DNA of 64,000 bases, taken from positions 248,001-312,000 of the forward strand of contig NZ_AP026801.1 of NCBI RefSeq assembly GCF_033095965.1. The letters run 5' to 3'. Position 1 is the first letter of the stretch. Every line of letters starts with the position of its first letter. This DNA is from Xylocopilactobacillus apis. GTDB lineage: Bacteria > Bacillota > Bacilli > Lactobacillales > Lactobacillaceae. The position numbers and the translations under genes are program-made. This document shows, one piece after another, positions 1 through 7,839 of the stretch. Below the pieces are notes generated by a model. It had not been told where the DNA came from. It did not search any database and saw only the letters and a list, made by a program, of their open reading frames with translations.

Positions 1-971
1 TACTGAATGAGCGGAAAATTATTGAATGCTTCTTCACTGGTAACAACTTCTGATTCGTTGTTAAGTCCCAAAAGTTGAGCAAGTTCTTTTGCTTGAATTG
101 CTTCATTATACTTTTTGTCATCAAAACCAACTGAAAATGTATGCTCAGGTTGTGAGAGACTGGTAATATAACTGGAATCAATGCCAGAAGAAAGAAGCGA
201 ACCAACAGGCACATCACTGATTTTATGTGCTTCGACGCTATCATTCATGATGTTTTCAATATCTTTGACCGTCTGATCAAAACTCTCTCCTGCATCTTCA
301 AATTTCATGTCCCAGTATTGTTTAACATCTAGTTTTCCATTCTGGAAGGTAAAATAATGTCCGCCAGGAATACTGAAAACATTTTTAAAGAAAGTCTCTT
401 CAAGAGCAGAATATTGAAAAGTTAAGTATGGCTTTAAGGCTTTTTTATTAAGTTCTTTTTTAAAATAAGGATGATAAAGGAAAGATTTAATTTCAGAACC
501 AACTAAAAAGCGATCACCGTCCTGATAATAATACATTGGTTTAATCCCAAAGAAATCACGAGCACCATATAGTTTCTTTTCTTTATTGTCCCAAATTATA
601 AAAGCAAACATGCCGCGAATTTTTTTGAGCAGTCCTTCCATGCCCCATTCTTCAAATCCGTGAAGGAGCACTTCAGTGTCAGTTTTTGTAGTAAAAGTAT
701 GACCAGCAGTAATTAAATCCTTTCGGAGTGGTTTAAAATTATAAATTTCTCCGTTAAAAATTATTGCTTTTTCTCCGTCTTCGTTAAAAATAGGCTGACT
801 TCCGCCGCGTAAATCAATAATTGAAAGACGTCTAAAGCCCAGAGCTACATCATCATTAATATATTGTCCAGAGCTGTTTGGTCCACGATGTTTAATCGCA
901 TTCATCATGTTGGTCAAGACTTCTTCCTTGTTTTCTAAAGCCCGATCACAAAATGCAATAATTCCACACAT
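1..971 (-). CDS. asnB: Asparagine synthase (glutamine-hydrolysing), 5' part, runs off the window
   Basis: My own translation of the complement from 971 gives an open frame of 323 codons that leaves the left edge. It begins MCGII, so Cys2 would be the N-terminal glutaminase nucleophile after Met removal. The class II glutamine amidotransferase domain fills about residues 1-210 (motifs KHRGPNS, FNGEIYN, TDTEVLL), and the synthetase domain follows with the pyrophosphate-loop motif LLSSGIDSS near residue 258. The family makes asparagine from aspartate, glutamine and ATP in the cytoplasm. An AAGGAAG ribosome site precedes the start. The 3' half lies outside the window, so completeness cannot be judged. 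Confidence 0.93.
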   Translation of the reverse strand, partial: MCGIIAFCDRALENKEEVLTNMMNAIKHRGPNSSGQYINDDVALGFRRLSIIDLRGGSQPIFNEDGEKAIIFNGEIYNFKPLRKDLITAGHTFTTKTDTEVLLHGFEEWGMEGLLKKIRGMFAFIIWDNKEKKLYGARDFFGIKPMYYYQDGDRFLVGSEIKSFLYHPYFKKELNKKALKPYLTFQYSALEETFFKNVFSIPGGHYFTFQNGKLDVKQYWDMKFEDAGESFDQTVKDIENIMNDSVEAHKISDVPVGSLLSSGIDSSYITSLSQPEHTFSVGFDDKKYNEAIQAKELAQLLGLNNESEVVTSEEAFNNFPLIQ

Positions 972-1043
972 AAAATAACTTCCTTAGATTTTTTAATGTA
1001 CTTTCTATTTTACAATAAAAAAAAGCCAATAATATTAGCTTTT

Positions 1044-1640
1044 TTATAAAGATATAACTTTTGCCGAATCCATAATGTCTTTTTTATCTTTGGCAGTTAT
1101 AATAATAGTTTTCTTGACGGCAAGATTCTTTAAAAAGTTTTGAGAAATAATTTTTGAATCTTCGTCAATATCACTAAAAGGTTCATCAAGTAAAATTAAC
1201 GGTTTATCATCAACAGATGATAGAGCTAAATCAAATCGAGTTTGAATTCCTTTCGGATATGTTTTAACCGGTCGATCAATATAATTAATCATTTTTAGAG
1301 CATTTGAAGTATCAAAAACTTCCTGAATGGAAGTTTTTTGGCTTTTAGCAAGAAGTTTGAGATGTTCAAAGCCGGTCATCCAAGGGTAGAAATATTTAGA
1401 ACTGTTCCAAAATGATACTAAGTTTTGGTAGACGTCCCAGTTTGGCCGAAAATTTCCAATTAAAGTTACGCCGGAACTGGTTGGAATCATTCCAGATAAT
1501 CCTTTTAGTAGGGTGGTTTTACCACAACCAGTAGACCCGACAATGGTATAAATTCCATTTTCTTTAATCTGTAAATTAAAATTAGAAATAATTTCTTGCT
1601 GTCCGTAGCTAAAACTAGCGTCAATTAGGATAATTCGCAT
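1044..1640 (-). CDS. Small ABC transporter ATP-binding protein with degenerate signature
   Basis: A 198-residue ABC ATPase. Walker A GSTGCGKTT lies at 35-43 and Walker B LILLDEPFSD at about 148-157. The LSGGQ signature is replaced by YPKGIQTR (about 128-135), and the usual H-loop histidine region reads ITAKD instead of ITHD. The start overlaps the end of the upstream membrane gene, so the two are probably co-translated as one exporter. The protein is shorter than most ABC ATPases (about 220-300). Substrate is unknown. With an altered signature and H-loop, ATP hydrolysis may be weak; this is inference. Confidence 0.85.
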   Translation of the reverse strand: MRIILIDASFSYGQQEIISNFNLQIKENGIYTIVGSTGCGKTTLLKGLSGMIPTSSGVTLIGNFRPNWDVYQNLVSFWNSSKYFYPWMTGFEHLKLLAKSQKTSIQEVFDTSNALKMINYIDRPVKTYPKGIQTRFDLALSSVDDKPLILLDEPFSDIDEDSKIISQNFLKNLAVKKTIIITAKDKKDIMDSAKVISL

Positions 1641-2319
1641 AATTGATCCTTTTGAAAAAAGAATTATTAATTAATTGTAAACTGTTAATAAAACAAATGA
1701 TTATCCCAGCGAGCACGATCAAAAGATTAAACAAAGGTTTTGACCATGGATTTAAAGGATGGATTAGATTTAAATAATAAAGGGTATCATAGAACAAAAT
1801 TGCAATTACTAAATTCAATACCAAACTAACTGGAAATGATTTCATTTTAAGATCAATGGTGATCACTACCCCGTATACGAGTGGAATAAAAAGCAAAAAA
1901 TAAGAATAAGATAATAAATGTCCTAAAGAAATCGGATAATTATTCCACTTGCTGAAAATGACTGTCGCAAGGAGTTTTGAAAAGAAAAAGTAAATTGCAC
2001 TTTCTAATGCGGTACATAAGAGAACTAATAATTTTGTATAGTAAATCATTTTTGGTGAATGAATGATTCGATTTAAAAAAAAGTAAGACTGTCCTTCCAT
2101 GGAAAATATGCCAGTCGAAAAATAGGTCAGGCAGAATAACCAAAGACCAATCTCATAGACGATAACTTGTCTTTGAAAGTGGGCAGTAGAAGCGTTTAAA
2201 AAAGATGCACCGAAAATTGTAAGTCCAAAAATTAATAAACAAATGACTGCAGTAAATATTGCATAGTGAATTTGGCGATGCCGATTTTTAAACTCAAAAT
2301 AAAAATATTCCTTAAACAT
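1621..2319 (-). CDS. ABC transporter membrane subunit (putative)
   Basis: A 232-residue, very hydrophobic protein with about six predicted membrane segments (roughly 18-40, 55-75, 95-118, 130-155, 165-185, 198-215) and a short charged N-terminus MFKEYFYFEFKNR, typical of the small ABC-2-like permeases of lactic acid bacteria. It lies directly upstream of and overlaps the ATPase gene at 1044-1640 by 20 bases, so the pair probably forms one transporter. No substrate can be inferred. The name rests on topology and partnership rather than a recognised motif. Confidence 0.7.
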   Translation of the reverse strand: MFKEYFYFEFKNRHRQIHYAIFTAVICLLIFGLTIFGASFLNASTAHFQRQVIVYEIGLWLFCLTYFSTGIFSMEGQSYFFLNRIIHSPKMIYYTKLLVLLCTALESAIYFFFSKLLATVIFSKWNNYPISLGHLLSYSYFLLFIPLVYGVVITIDLKMKSFPVSLVLNLVIAILFYDTLYYLNLIHPLNPWSKPLFNLLIVLAGIIICFINSLQLINNSFFKRINYANYPN

Positions 2320-2339
2320 GATCTCCTATTTGGTTCAAA

Positions 2340-2840
2340 CTAATTAGCCGCTTCTTGTTTAATAAAGGCCAAAGCTTTTTCATAGTCTGGTTCATTAGAA
2401 ATTTCTTTGATAATTTCTCGATATTTTACGGTTCCATCTTTATCAACAATATAAATTGCCCTAGTATCTAATCCATTAGTTGGAATAAAAAGATTCATCT
2501 TTTTACCAAAAGATAATTTTTCATCTGAAAGTACCTGGACCGATTTAACACCTTCAAGAGCACACCAATTCTTTTGAACTTTTGTAGGATTAGTCGAGAT
2601 CGTGATAAATTTAGCTTCAGGATGTTTATCAGCCTGCTGATTAAATTTACTTGTTGAGATTGAGCAAACCCTTGTATTAAGATCTGGAACGACTGAAATC
2701 AAAGTTAACTTACCAAGTAAATCATCAGTTCTAACTGTGTTTCCCTGGTCATCAGTTAATTCAAAATCAGGTAATTTTTGACCAACTTTGAGAGGTTCTC
2801 CAATTAACTTTACGTTTTCGCCATGAAATATAATGTCCAT
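2340..2840 (-). CDS. tpx: Thiol peroxidase (atypical 2-Cys peroxiredoxin)
   Basis: A 166-residue Tpx-type peroxiredoxin. The peroxidatic cysteine is Cys59 in TRVCS (TxxC motif), and the resolving cysteine is Cys93 in NWCALEG, the spacing expected for Tpx. The N-terminus (GxPLKVGQKLPDF) and length match the family. It reduces H2O2 and alkyl hydroperoxides in the cytosol using thioredoxin. The gene has its own upstream gap of about 200 bases (2841-3046), in which I see no other gene, so it is likely a single-gene unit. Confidence 0.95.
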   Translation of the reverse strand: MDIIFHGENVKLIGEPLKVGQKLPDFELTDDQGNTVRTDDLLGKLTLISVVPDLNTRVCSISTSKFNQQADKHPEAKFITISTNPTKVQKNWCALEGVKSVQVLSDEKLSFGKKMNLFIPTNGLDTRAIYIVDKDGTVKYREIIKEISNEPDYEKALAFIKQEAAN

Positions 2841-3046
2841 AATAAAATTCCTTTCCGTTCTTTACTATCTTTAGTTTACTCTATCATTCATATTAAAGTT
2901 CAAAAAAAACTAGATTTTTTTTCGTTCATTAAAAGATGATTTTTAGAAATTCAATTAAAAAAGTTGTTCCAGCCAAAGTTAAAACAAGTTTGGTCTCATT
3001 ATACTAATAACTAAGTTAAAAATCACATTTATAAAAGACGAAAAAA

Positions 3047-3964
3047 TTAATTATCAACCAATATACGTTTAATTAAGGGGCTTAGTTGGGTAGATAGTTC
3101 CAAAGGGGTTAGATTAATGTAAGATGCAGCTTCAGACAATGTAATACTTTCATTTTGACTGTTTCCGATAATAGTTACAATTGTTCCCACGGGAACCAAT
3201 TCATGAAGTAGGATAAAAGTCGTATCAATTGAAACTTTTTGAACCTTGGCATTTCTTTTTCCATTAACTATTACCGAAAAGCCGCTAAAATTAGAAGAAA
3301 AGCCAAGACCATATCCGATCGGAACAACGGCCAACATTTGATCTTGATCGAAAGCAATAATTCTGGTTTTAAGTGTAAATACGGGTTTTGTATCTGATGA
3401 TTGATCAAATCCATAAATATCTCTTCCGATGATTAATCCATGATGATCACCTTTGATCTCGTGATAGCTTCCCCCAATTTTTGAATTACGTGAGGTCGTT
3501 ACAGTTCCCCAAAGATCAACTTTATCAGAATTTTTCTGGCAAAACTGGATTGCTTTTTCGATGTTATCATCTTTCCATTCGGTAAACAAATTGCTTATTA
3601 AAGCAACGGCTAGAGGGGATCGAGGTTTAGATGTGGTGATTTTTTCAAGATCATAAAAAGAGTTGATAGGAGCAATTATAAAATTATCCTGGATCAGTTT
3701 TTCTTCATTTTGCTCAAAATAATTTAAAATTATAATCAGTTTGTTAGTACCCCATTTTCTTAGTTCTAGAGCTTCTTGAAGATTACCAACAGCAAATCCG
3801 TAAACGTTAGCAGCCAGCAGTCCTCTAGTAAACACGTTTATTCCAAAACCAAGAGCATTAGACTGTACATTAACAATTGGTTTTTGAACCCTAAGATTTT
3901 GCAAATTATTAGTGATTGCATTTTTTGATATTTCAATCCAAACGTTTTGTTTTATTGTATCCAT
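3047..3964 (-). CDS. Alanine racemase-like protein lacking catalytic Lys and Tyr
   Basis: A 305-residue protein of the alanine racemase fold (family usually about 370). Family landmarks remain: DLWGTVTTS, IGRDIYGFD, LKTRIIAF, VVPIGYGLGF and VSIDTTF. The PLP-lysine motif, normally VKANAYGHG, reads VQSNALGFG here, so Gln34 replaces the Schiff-base lysine. The loop after LKTRI that normally carries the second catalytic base (Tyr in SYG) is deleted. Established knowledge says both residues are needed for racemisation, so this is probably a pseudoenzyme. It sits 15 bases downstream of a LacI regulator; a ligand-binding or regulatory role is only a guess. Confidence 0.8.
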   Translation of the reverse strand: MDTIKQNVWIEISKNAITNNLQNLRVQKPIVNVQSNALGFGINVFTRGLLAANVYGFAVGNLQEALELRKWGTNKLIIILNYFEQNEEKLIQDNFIIAPINSFYDLEKITTSKPRSPLAVALISNLFTEWKDDNIEKAIQFCQKNSDKVDLWGTVTTSRNSKIGGSYHEIKGDHHGLIIGRDIYGFDQSSDTKPVFTLKTRIIAFDQDQMLAVVPIGYGLGFSSNFSGFSVIVNGKRNAKVQKVSIDTTFILLHELVPVGTIVTIIGNSQNESITLSEAASYINLTPLELSTQLSPLIKRILVDN

Positions 3965-3979
3965 AATTGAAATCCTTTT

Positions 3980-4918
3980 TTATCGCCAAATTAAAGTAGA
4001 TTCGACCGGAATTTGTTGTATTTTACCAGAAATTGCTAGTTTTCCAGCCAATTCTCCCACTGTCTCAAGATGATGGTCGATAGTGGAAATATTAAGGATT
4101 TTTCCAATTGGCTGATTTTCTTGCCCCATAATACCGGGCAGCGTTAACTTTTGCTCATTGTAATATTGATAAATACCTGCAGCAACATCATCGTTATTAC
4201 AAAATAAAAATTCAGTTTGTTTTTTTTCTAATGAGATCTTTTTTGCTATTTCATATCCATGTTGAAAACTAAATGTGTTAGAGATGATTTGTTCTTTGAC
4301 CGGTAATTTTTTAAAAACTTTCTCGTAGGCAGCTATAGTTGTTTGAGCAGTGGCACTTTGTGCAATATTTCGACTCAAAATCAGAATAATTTTTTTGAAA
4401 TTATTTTTTTTTATTTGTTCGAAGGCCTTAACGAAAGTTTCGGTTCTTAAAGAATAAGCAGCAGCAATTGGTACTTGTTGAGGATTCTCACAACAGATTA
4501 CAGGACCGTATTTTTGATATTTTTGTAATTCAGTTAAAGGAAGTTTATGAGAAGTGAAAATAATGGCATCAAATGCTTTTTGATGCAGCAGTTCTAGATA
4601 TCTTCTTTCAATTGTAACGTTATAGTTTGAAGGGAGCATTAAAACTTTGTATTGGGCATTAAAGGCAGATTTTGTAATGCCAGAAATAAGATAATTAAAA
4701 TAGGGATGCCTAATATGAGGTACTACAACGCCAATCGTCAGATTTTTGCCATTACTTAATTCTCTGGCAATCTCATTTGGCATATAGTCAGTTTTACGAA
4801 TGACTGAACTAATTACCTCTTGTGCTTCTTTTGAAACATAGCCATGGTGACTTAAATAGCGGGAGACAGTTGATACTGAATATCCTGAAAGTTTAGCAAT
4901 ATCTCTAATGTTGGTCAT
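3980..4918 (-). CDS. LacI/GalR-family transcriptional regulator
   Basis: A 312-residue repressor. The N-terminal LacI helix-turn-helix is clear (TNIRDIAKLSGYSVSTVSRY, residues 2-21, then the hinge helix NEIARELSNG near 52-61). The rest is a periplasmic-binding-protein-like effector domain. It lies between an HAD-like gene upstream and the alanine-racemase-like gene downstream, with gaps of 3 and 15 bases, so all three are probably one transcript. The effector is unknown; the sugar-binding C-terminal domain ends early after SGKIQQIPVESTLIWR, which is normal for the family. Confidence 0.9.
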   Translation of the reverse strand: MTNIRDIAKLSGYSVSTVSRYLSHHGYVSKEAQEVISSVIRKTDYMPNEIARELSNGKNLTIGVVVPHIRHPYFNYLISGITKSAFNAQYKVLMLPSNYNVTIERRYLELLHQKAFDAIIFTSHKLPLTELQKYQKYGPVICCENPQQVPIAAAYSLRTETFVKAFEQIKKNNFKKIILILSRNIAQSATAQTTIAAYEKVFKKLPVKEQIISNTFSFQHGYEIAKKISLEKKQTEFLFCNNDDVAAGIYQYYNEQKLTLPGIMGQENQPIGKILNISTIDHHLETVGELAGKLAISGKIQQIPVESTLIWR

Positions 4919-4921
4919 TTC

Positions 4922-5719
4922 TTACCTTGTTTCTTCGATGAAATGTTTGATACCATAAGCAACTCTATTTTCATCGTTACTTTTAGTAATATATTTAGCG
5001 ACAGATTTTATTTTCGAATCAGCATCATTCATTACAATTGGTAACCCAACATATTTTAACATCGGTAAATTTTTATAACTATTCACACATGCAGCTATTT
5101 CAGACTTTTCAAGCCCTTTAGCAGCAAACTTAAAAGCATGATCTTTTCGTGCATTAGACGGTGTAATTTCTAAATCCATCTTACCAGATTGTTTAATGCT
5201 TACATCAAATAAACATAGATAAGCTAATTTTCGATATAGCCGCCATAACAAGTGTGAATTAGATGATTTTAAAATAATTTTATAAATATTTTTTTGGTTA
5301 ATTTCAAAATGTTTGATTATTCTTGGCTTGATACTAGTTATCGGTTGAGAAATTTGAACTTTTCGCTTTTGGTTAAAAGTATAGCACTTGTTATCGTCAT
5401 AATAATTTAAACTAATATCAGGAAAATTATTAAGGATAAAGTTGGTAATTAGTAAAACTGATTTTTTTGAAATTTCTTGTTTAAATAAAATATGGTTTAT
5501 TGAATTTTTTCTTTCGAAAATTAGTCCCCCGTTAAAAGCAATTTGAGGACCGTTTAAATTTAAGATATCGATAATCTTTTCCATTTCTTTTGGAGACCGA
5601 GCTGAAACAAGAGTTATTGGGACTGAGCATTTATTAATAGTTTTGATTTTAGTAAGTGGTAATTCTCCTTTACTGTTCAATAATGTTTCATCTAAATCTA
5701 AGAAAATTTTTTTAATCAT
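4922..5719 (-). CDS. Cof-type HAD-superfamily protein with altered motif IV
   Basis: A 265-residue HAD protein of the Cof (IIB) type. Motif I FLDLDETLL gives nucleophile Asp8 and Asp10, motif II is TLVSARS, and motif III lysine is in NARKDHAF (about 187-194). Motif IV, normally GDxxNDxxML, reads VNSYKNLPML (212-221), so both metal-binding acids are Asn. Family knowledge says those acids hold Mg2+ for sugar-phosphate hydrolysis, so activity is doubtful. First gene of an apparent operon with the LacI regulator and the racemase-like protein, which is also catalytically impaired. Confidence 0.8.
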   Translation of the reverse strand: MIKKIFLDLDETLLNSKGELPLTKIKTINKCSVPITLVSARSPKEMEKIIDILNLNGPQIAFNGGLIFERKNSINHILFKQEISKKSVLLITNFILNNFPDISLNYYDDNKCYTFNQKRKVQISQPITSIKPRIIKHFEINQKNIYKIILKSSNSHLLWRLYRKLAYLCLFDVSIKQSGKMDLEITPSNARKDHAFKFAAKGLEKSEIAACVNSYKNLPMLKYVGLPIVMNDADSKIKSVAKYITKSNDENRVAYGIKHFIEETR

Positions 5720-5785
5720 TTTCTAACCCTCCACTCTTAGTCTAGTTTGTGGAACGCTTCTCATAACAAGACTAAAATTGAAATG

Positions 5786-7726
5786 TTAATTATCAGAAGT
5801 GATATAAACAAATTGATCTGTTGAAATTTTTTCACTAAGGGCTTGAATCAGTTCACGAGGGTTTTCCTTGTTTTTTGCAGCTTGTTGTAAATATAAATAT
5901 TCATATTGAAATGCTGAAATTAAGAGTTCTCTAATATTTGAATTCTTTTGCGGTTGATTAATTCGTTGATGTCTAATTTCGTAGTAATGATGTAGAATAT
6001 GAATATCTTTTTGACGATCCCCTCGACTCTTTTTTAAATAATTGATAATTGCTCGAAATCCAATTTTTTCCATAACTTTAAAATCTTCCAAGTATGATGT
6101 TTGGTGATTTTTTACTTCTAAGTAAATTTTTGAATTAAGGAAAATATTTTTTAAAATTTTCCAATCTATTTTTATTCGACTCCACGGGTTTAAAATCATT
6201 TTTCGAGAGTTAAGCATTAGTTTAAAATTATAATATTTAGCGTTTTCACTGTTAATTAATCCTTTATTTGAACAACTATTGACAGTTTTTATTTCAAGAT
6301 TAAGTGTTTTTTGGAACAATTGAGAAATTCTTTTAGAGTCGCCATAACTATTTCTGCCGCGTTGAGTATGTAAAGTGGCAATGACTTGACCCATTGTTAA
6401 ATAATCAACTTCTTTTTCTTCTTTTAATTGTTGAATTGCATAATCAATCATATTAGTTAAAAGCTTATTAAATTGGCGAATCGTAAAGAAACGTTTTTTT
6501 TGCGGTAAAAGATGCGGTAGAACAATAGTAGGAGTGATTAAACTTATCACAATGATTGCTTCGGCTAAAAAAATTAAATTTGTCCGAAAAGGGAACAGAT
6601 CTTTTTTAAATATTAAAGGTAATGAAAAAGCCATTGCTAAAGTAATAGTTCCATGAATGCCGCTTAAAGCCATTATCCAACTATTTCTTAACTGCTTTTT
6701 GGTTTTCCGTTTAGTTTTTTTAACTAAGCCATAATGATTCCATAAAAAACGTAAAATGATCATTAAACAATAGATTGATAAAGCCAGAAAGAGTAGGGCT
6801 TCAGAATTCCAACTATTTGAGTTAGATAATTCAATCATATTACGTGGTAAAGTGACCCCTAATAAGACGAATACAAATCCATTTAATAATTGAGAAATGA
6901 TTTCCCACATTGTTGACAAGGCAACTTGGTTTTCGGTAGAAGTCAGTCGTAGTCTTTTTTTATAAATTCCGTGAATGATTCCGGCGGCAACAACTGCCAA
7001 AATTCCAGAAAAGTTAAACTCTTCGGCAATTAAATAAATAGAAAAAGGTGCTAAAAGGTTAATAGATAAAATAGTGGTTGTTGAATTAAAAAAATGCTGC
7101 TGAAAAAACAATTGTATGATTACTAGTAATATTCCTGTTAATAAACCAACAATAATTCCCCCAAAAAATACAACAAGGAAATTACTAATTCCTTCAATTA
7201 GGGAGAATTTTCCAGTATTGAATGCATTGATTGCTAGATCTAAGGCGACAATACCAGCGGCATCATTAAATAGAGATTCATTTTCTAAAGTTTCTAACAT
7301 TGTTTTTGGAATATGAAAATTTTCTGTGATCGATGAAACGGCAACTGCATCGGTAGGGGTAACAATAGCGCCCAAACAAAATGCTAAAGCAAGTGGTAGT
7401 GCGGGCCAAATTTGATGAAGAAAAACACCAACCACGAGAATTGTAACAACTGTGAGAAAAACAGCTAGCGAAAGAATCGTTTTCAAATGATTTTTTAAAC
7501 TAAAATTTGAAGTGTTTTGACCTTCATTAAACATTAATGGAGCAATAATGGCTAGGAAAAAGACCTCTGGCTTTAATTGAAATTGATCAAATTGGGGGAG
7601 CCAAGAGACTATAAACCCCATTCCAATTTGATAGAAAGCTAGAGGAATTTTAGGAAAAAAAGAATATATAATGTTAGCTCCAACTGTTGCAGCTAACATT
7701 AAAAGAATGCTAATAATTAATTCCAC
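5786..7726 (-). CDS. Na+/H+ antiporter, CPA1 (NhaP/NhaK-like) family
   Basis: A 646-residue membrane antiporter. The first 410 residues hold about 12 membrane segments, with the CPA1 motifs ATVTPTDAVAVSS-like (AIVTPTDAVAV) near 120 and NESLFNDAAGIVALD near 150; the ND pair is the cation-binding site of the family. The C-terminal 230 residues are hydrophilic and probably cytosolic and regulatory. It exchanges cytoplasmic Na+ or K+ for H+. It stands alone on the minus strand between gyrA and the HAD operon. Confidence 0.92.
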   Translation of the reverse strand: MELIISILLMLAATVGANIIYSFFPKIPLAFYQIGMGFIVSWLPQFDQFQLKPEVFFLAIIAPLMFNEGQNTSNFSLKNHLKTILSLAVFLTVVTILVVGVFLHQIWPALPLALAFCLGAIVTPTDAVAVSSITENFHIPKTMLETLENESLFNDAAGIVALDLAINAFNTGKFSLIEGISNFLVVFFGGIIVGLLTGILLVIIQLFFQQHFFNSTTTILSINLLAPFSIYLIAEEFNFSGILAVVAAGIIHGIYKKRLRLTSTENQVALSTMWEIISQLLNGFVFVLLGVTLPRNMIELSNSNSWNSEALLFLALSIYCLMIILRFLWNHYGLVKKTKRKTKKQLRNSWIMALSGIHGTITLAMAFSLPLIFKKDLFPFRTNLIFLAEAIIVISLITPTIVLPHLLPQKKRFFTIRQFNKLLTNMIDYAIQQLKEEKEVDYLTMGQVIATLHTQRGRNSYGDSKRISQLFQKTLNLEIKTVNSCSNKGLINSENAKYYNFKLMLNSRKMILNPWSRIKIDWKILKNIFLNSKIYLEVKNHQTSYLEDFKVMEKIGFRAIINYLKKSRGDRQKDIHILHHYYEIRHQRINQPQKNSNIRELLISAFQYEYLYLQQAAKNKENPRELIQALSEKISTDQFVYITSDN

Positions 7727-7798
7727 GAAGTCTCCGATCTAAAAACAACTAATATAAGGATAACATGGTTTTAAAATTGGAATAAAGTTTAAAACAAA

Positions 7799-7831
7799 AA
7801 AACCAACCTGTTGTTTTATGAGGTTGGTTTT
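7799..7831 (-). terminator. Rho-independent terminator of gyrA
   Basis: Perfect inverted repeat, AAAACCAACCT at 7799-7809 and AGGTTGGTTTT at 7821-7831. On the minus strand the stem is followed by a run of T (the A-rich bases just left of 7799). It lies 9 bases past the gyrA stop, in the right orientation to end the yaaA-recF-gyrB-gyrA transcript. Confidence 0.9.
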
Positions 7832-7839
7832 ACAAAAAT

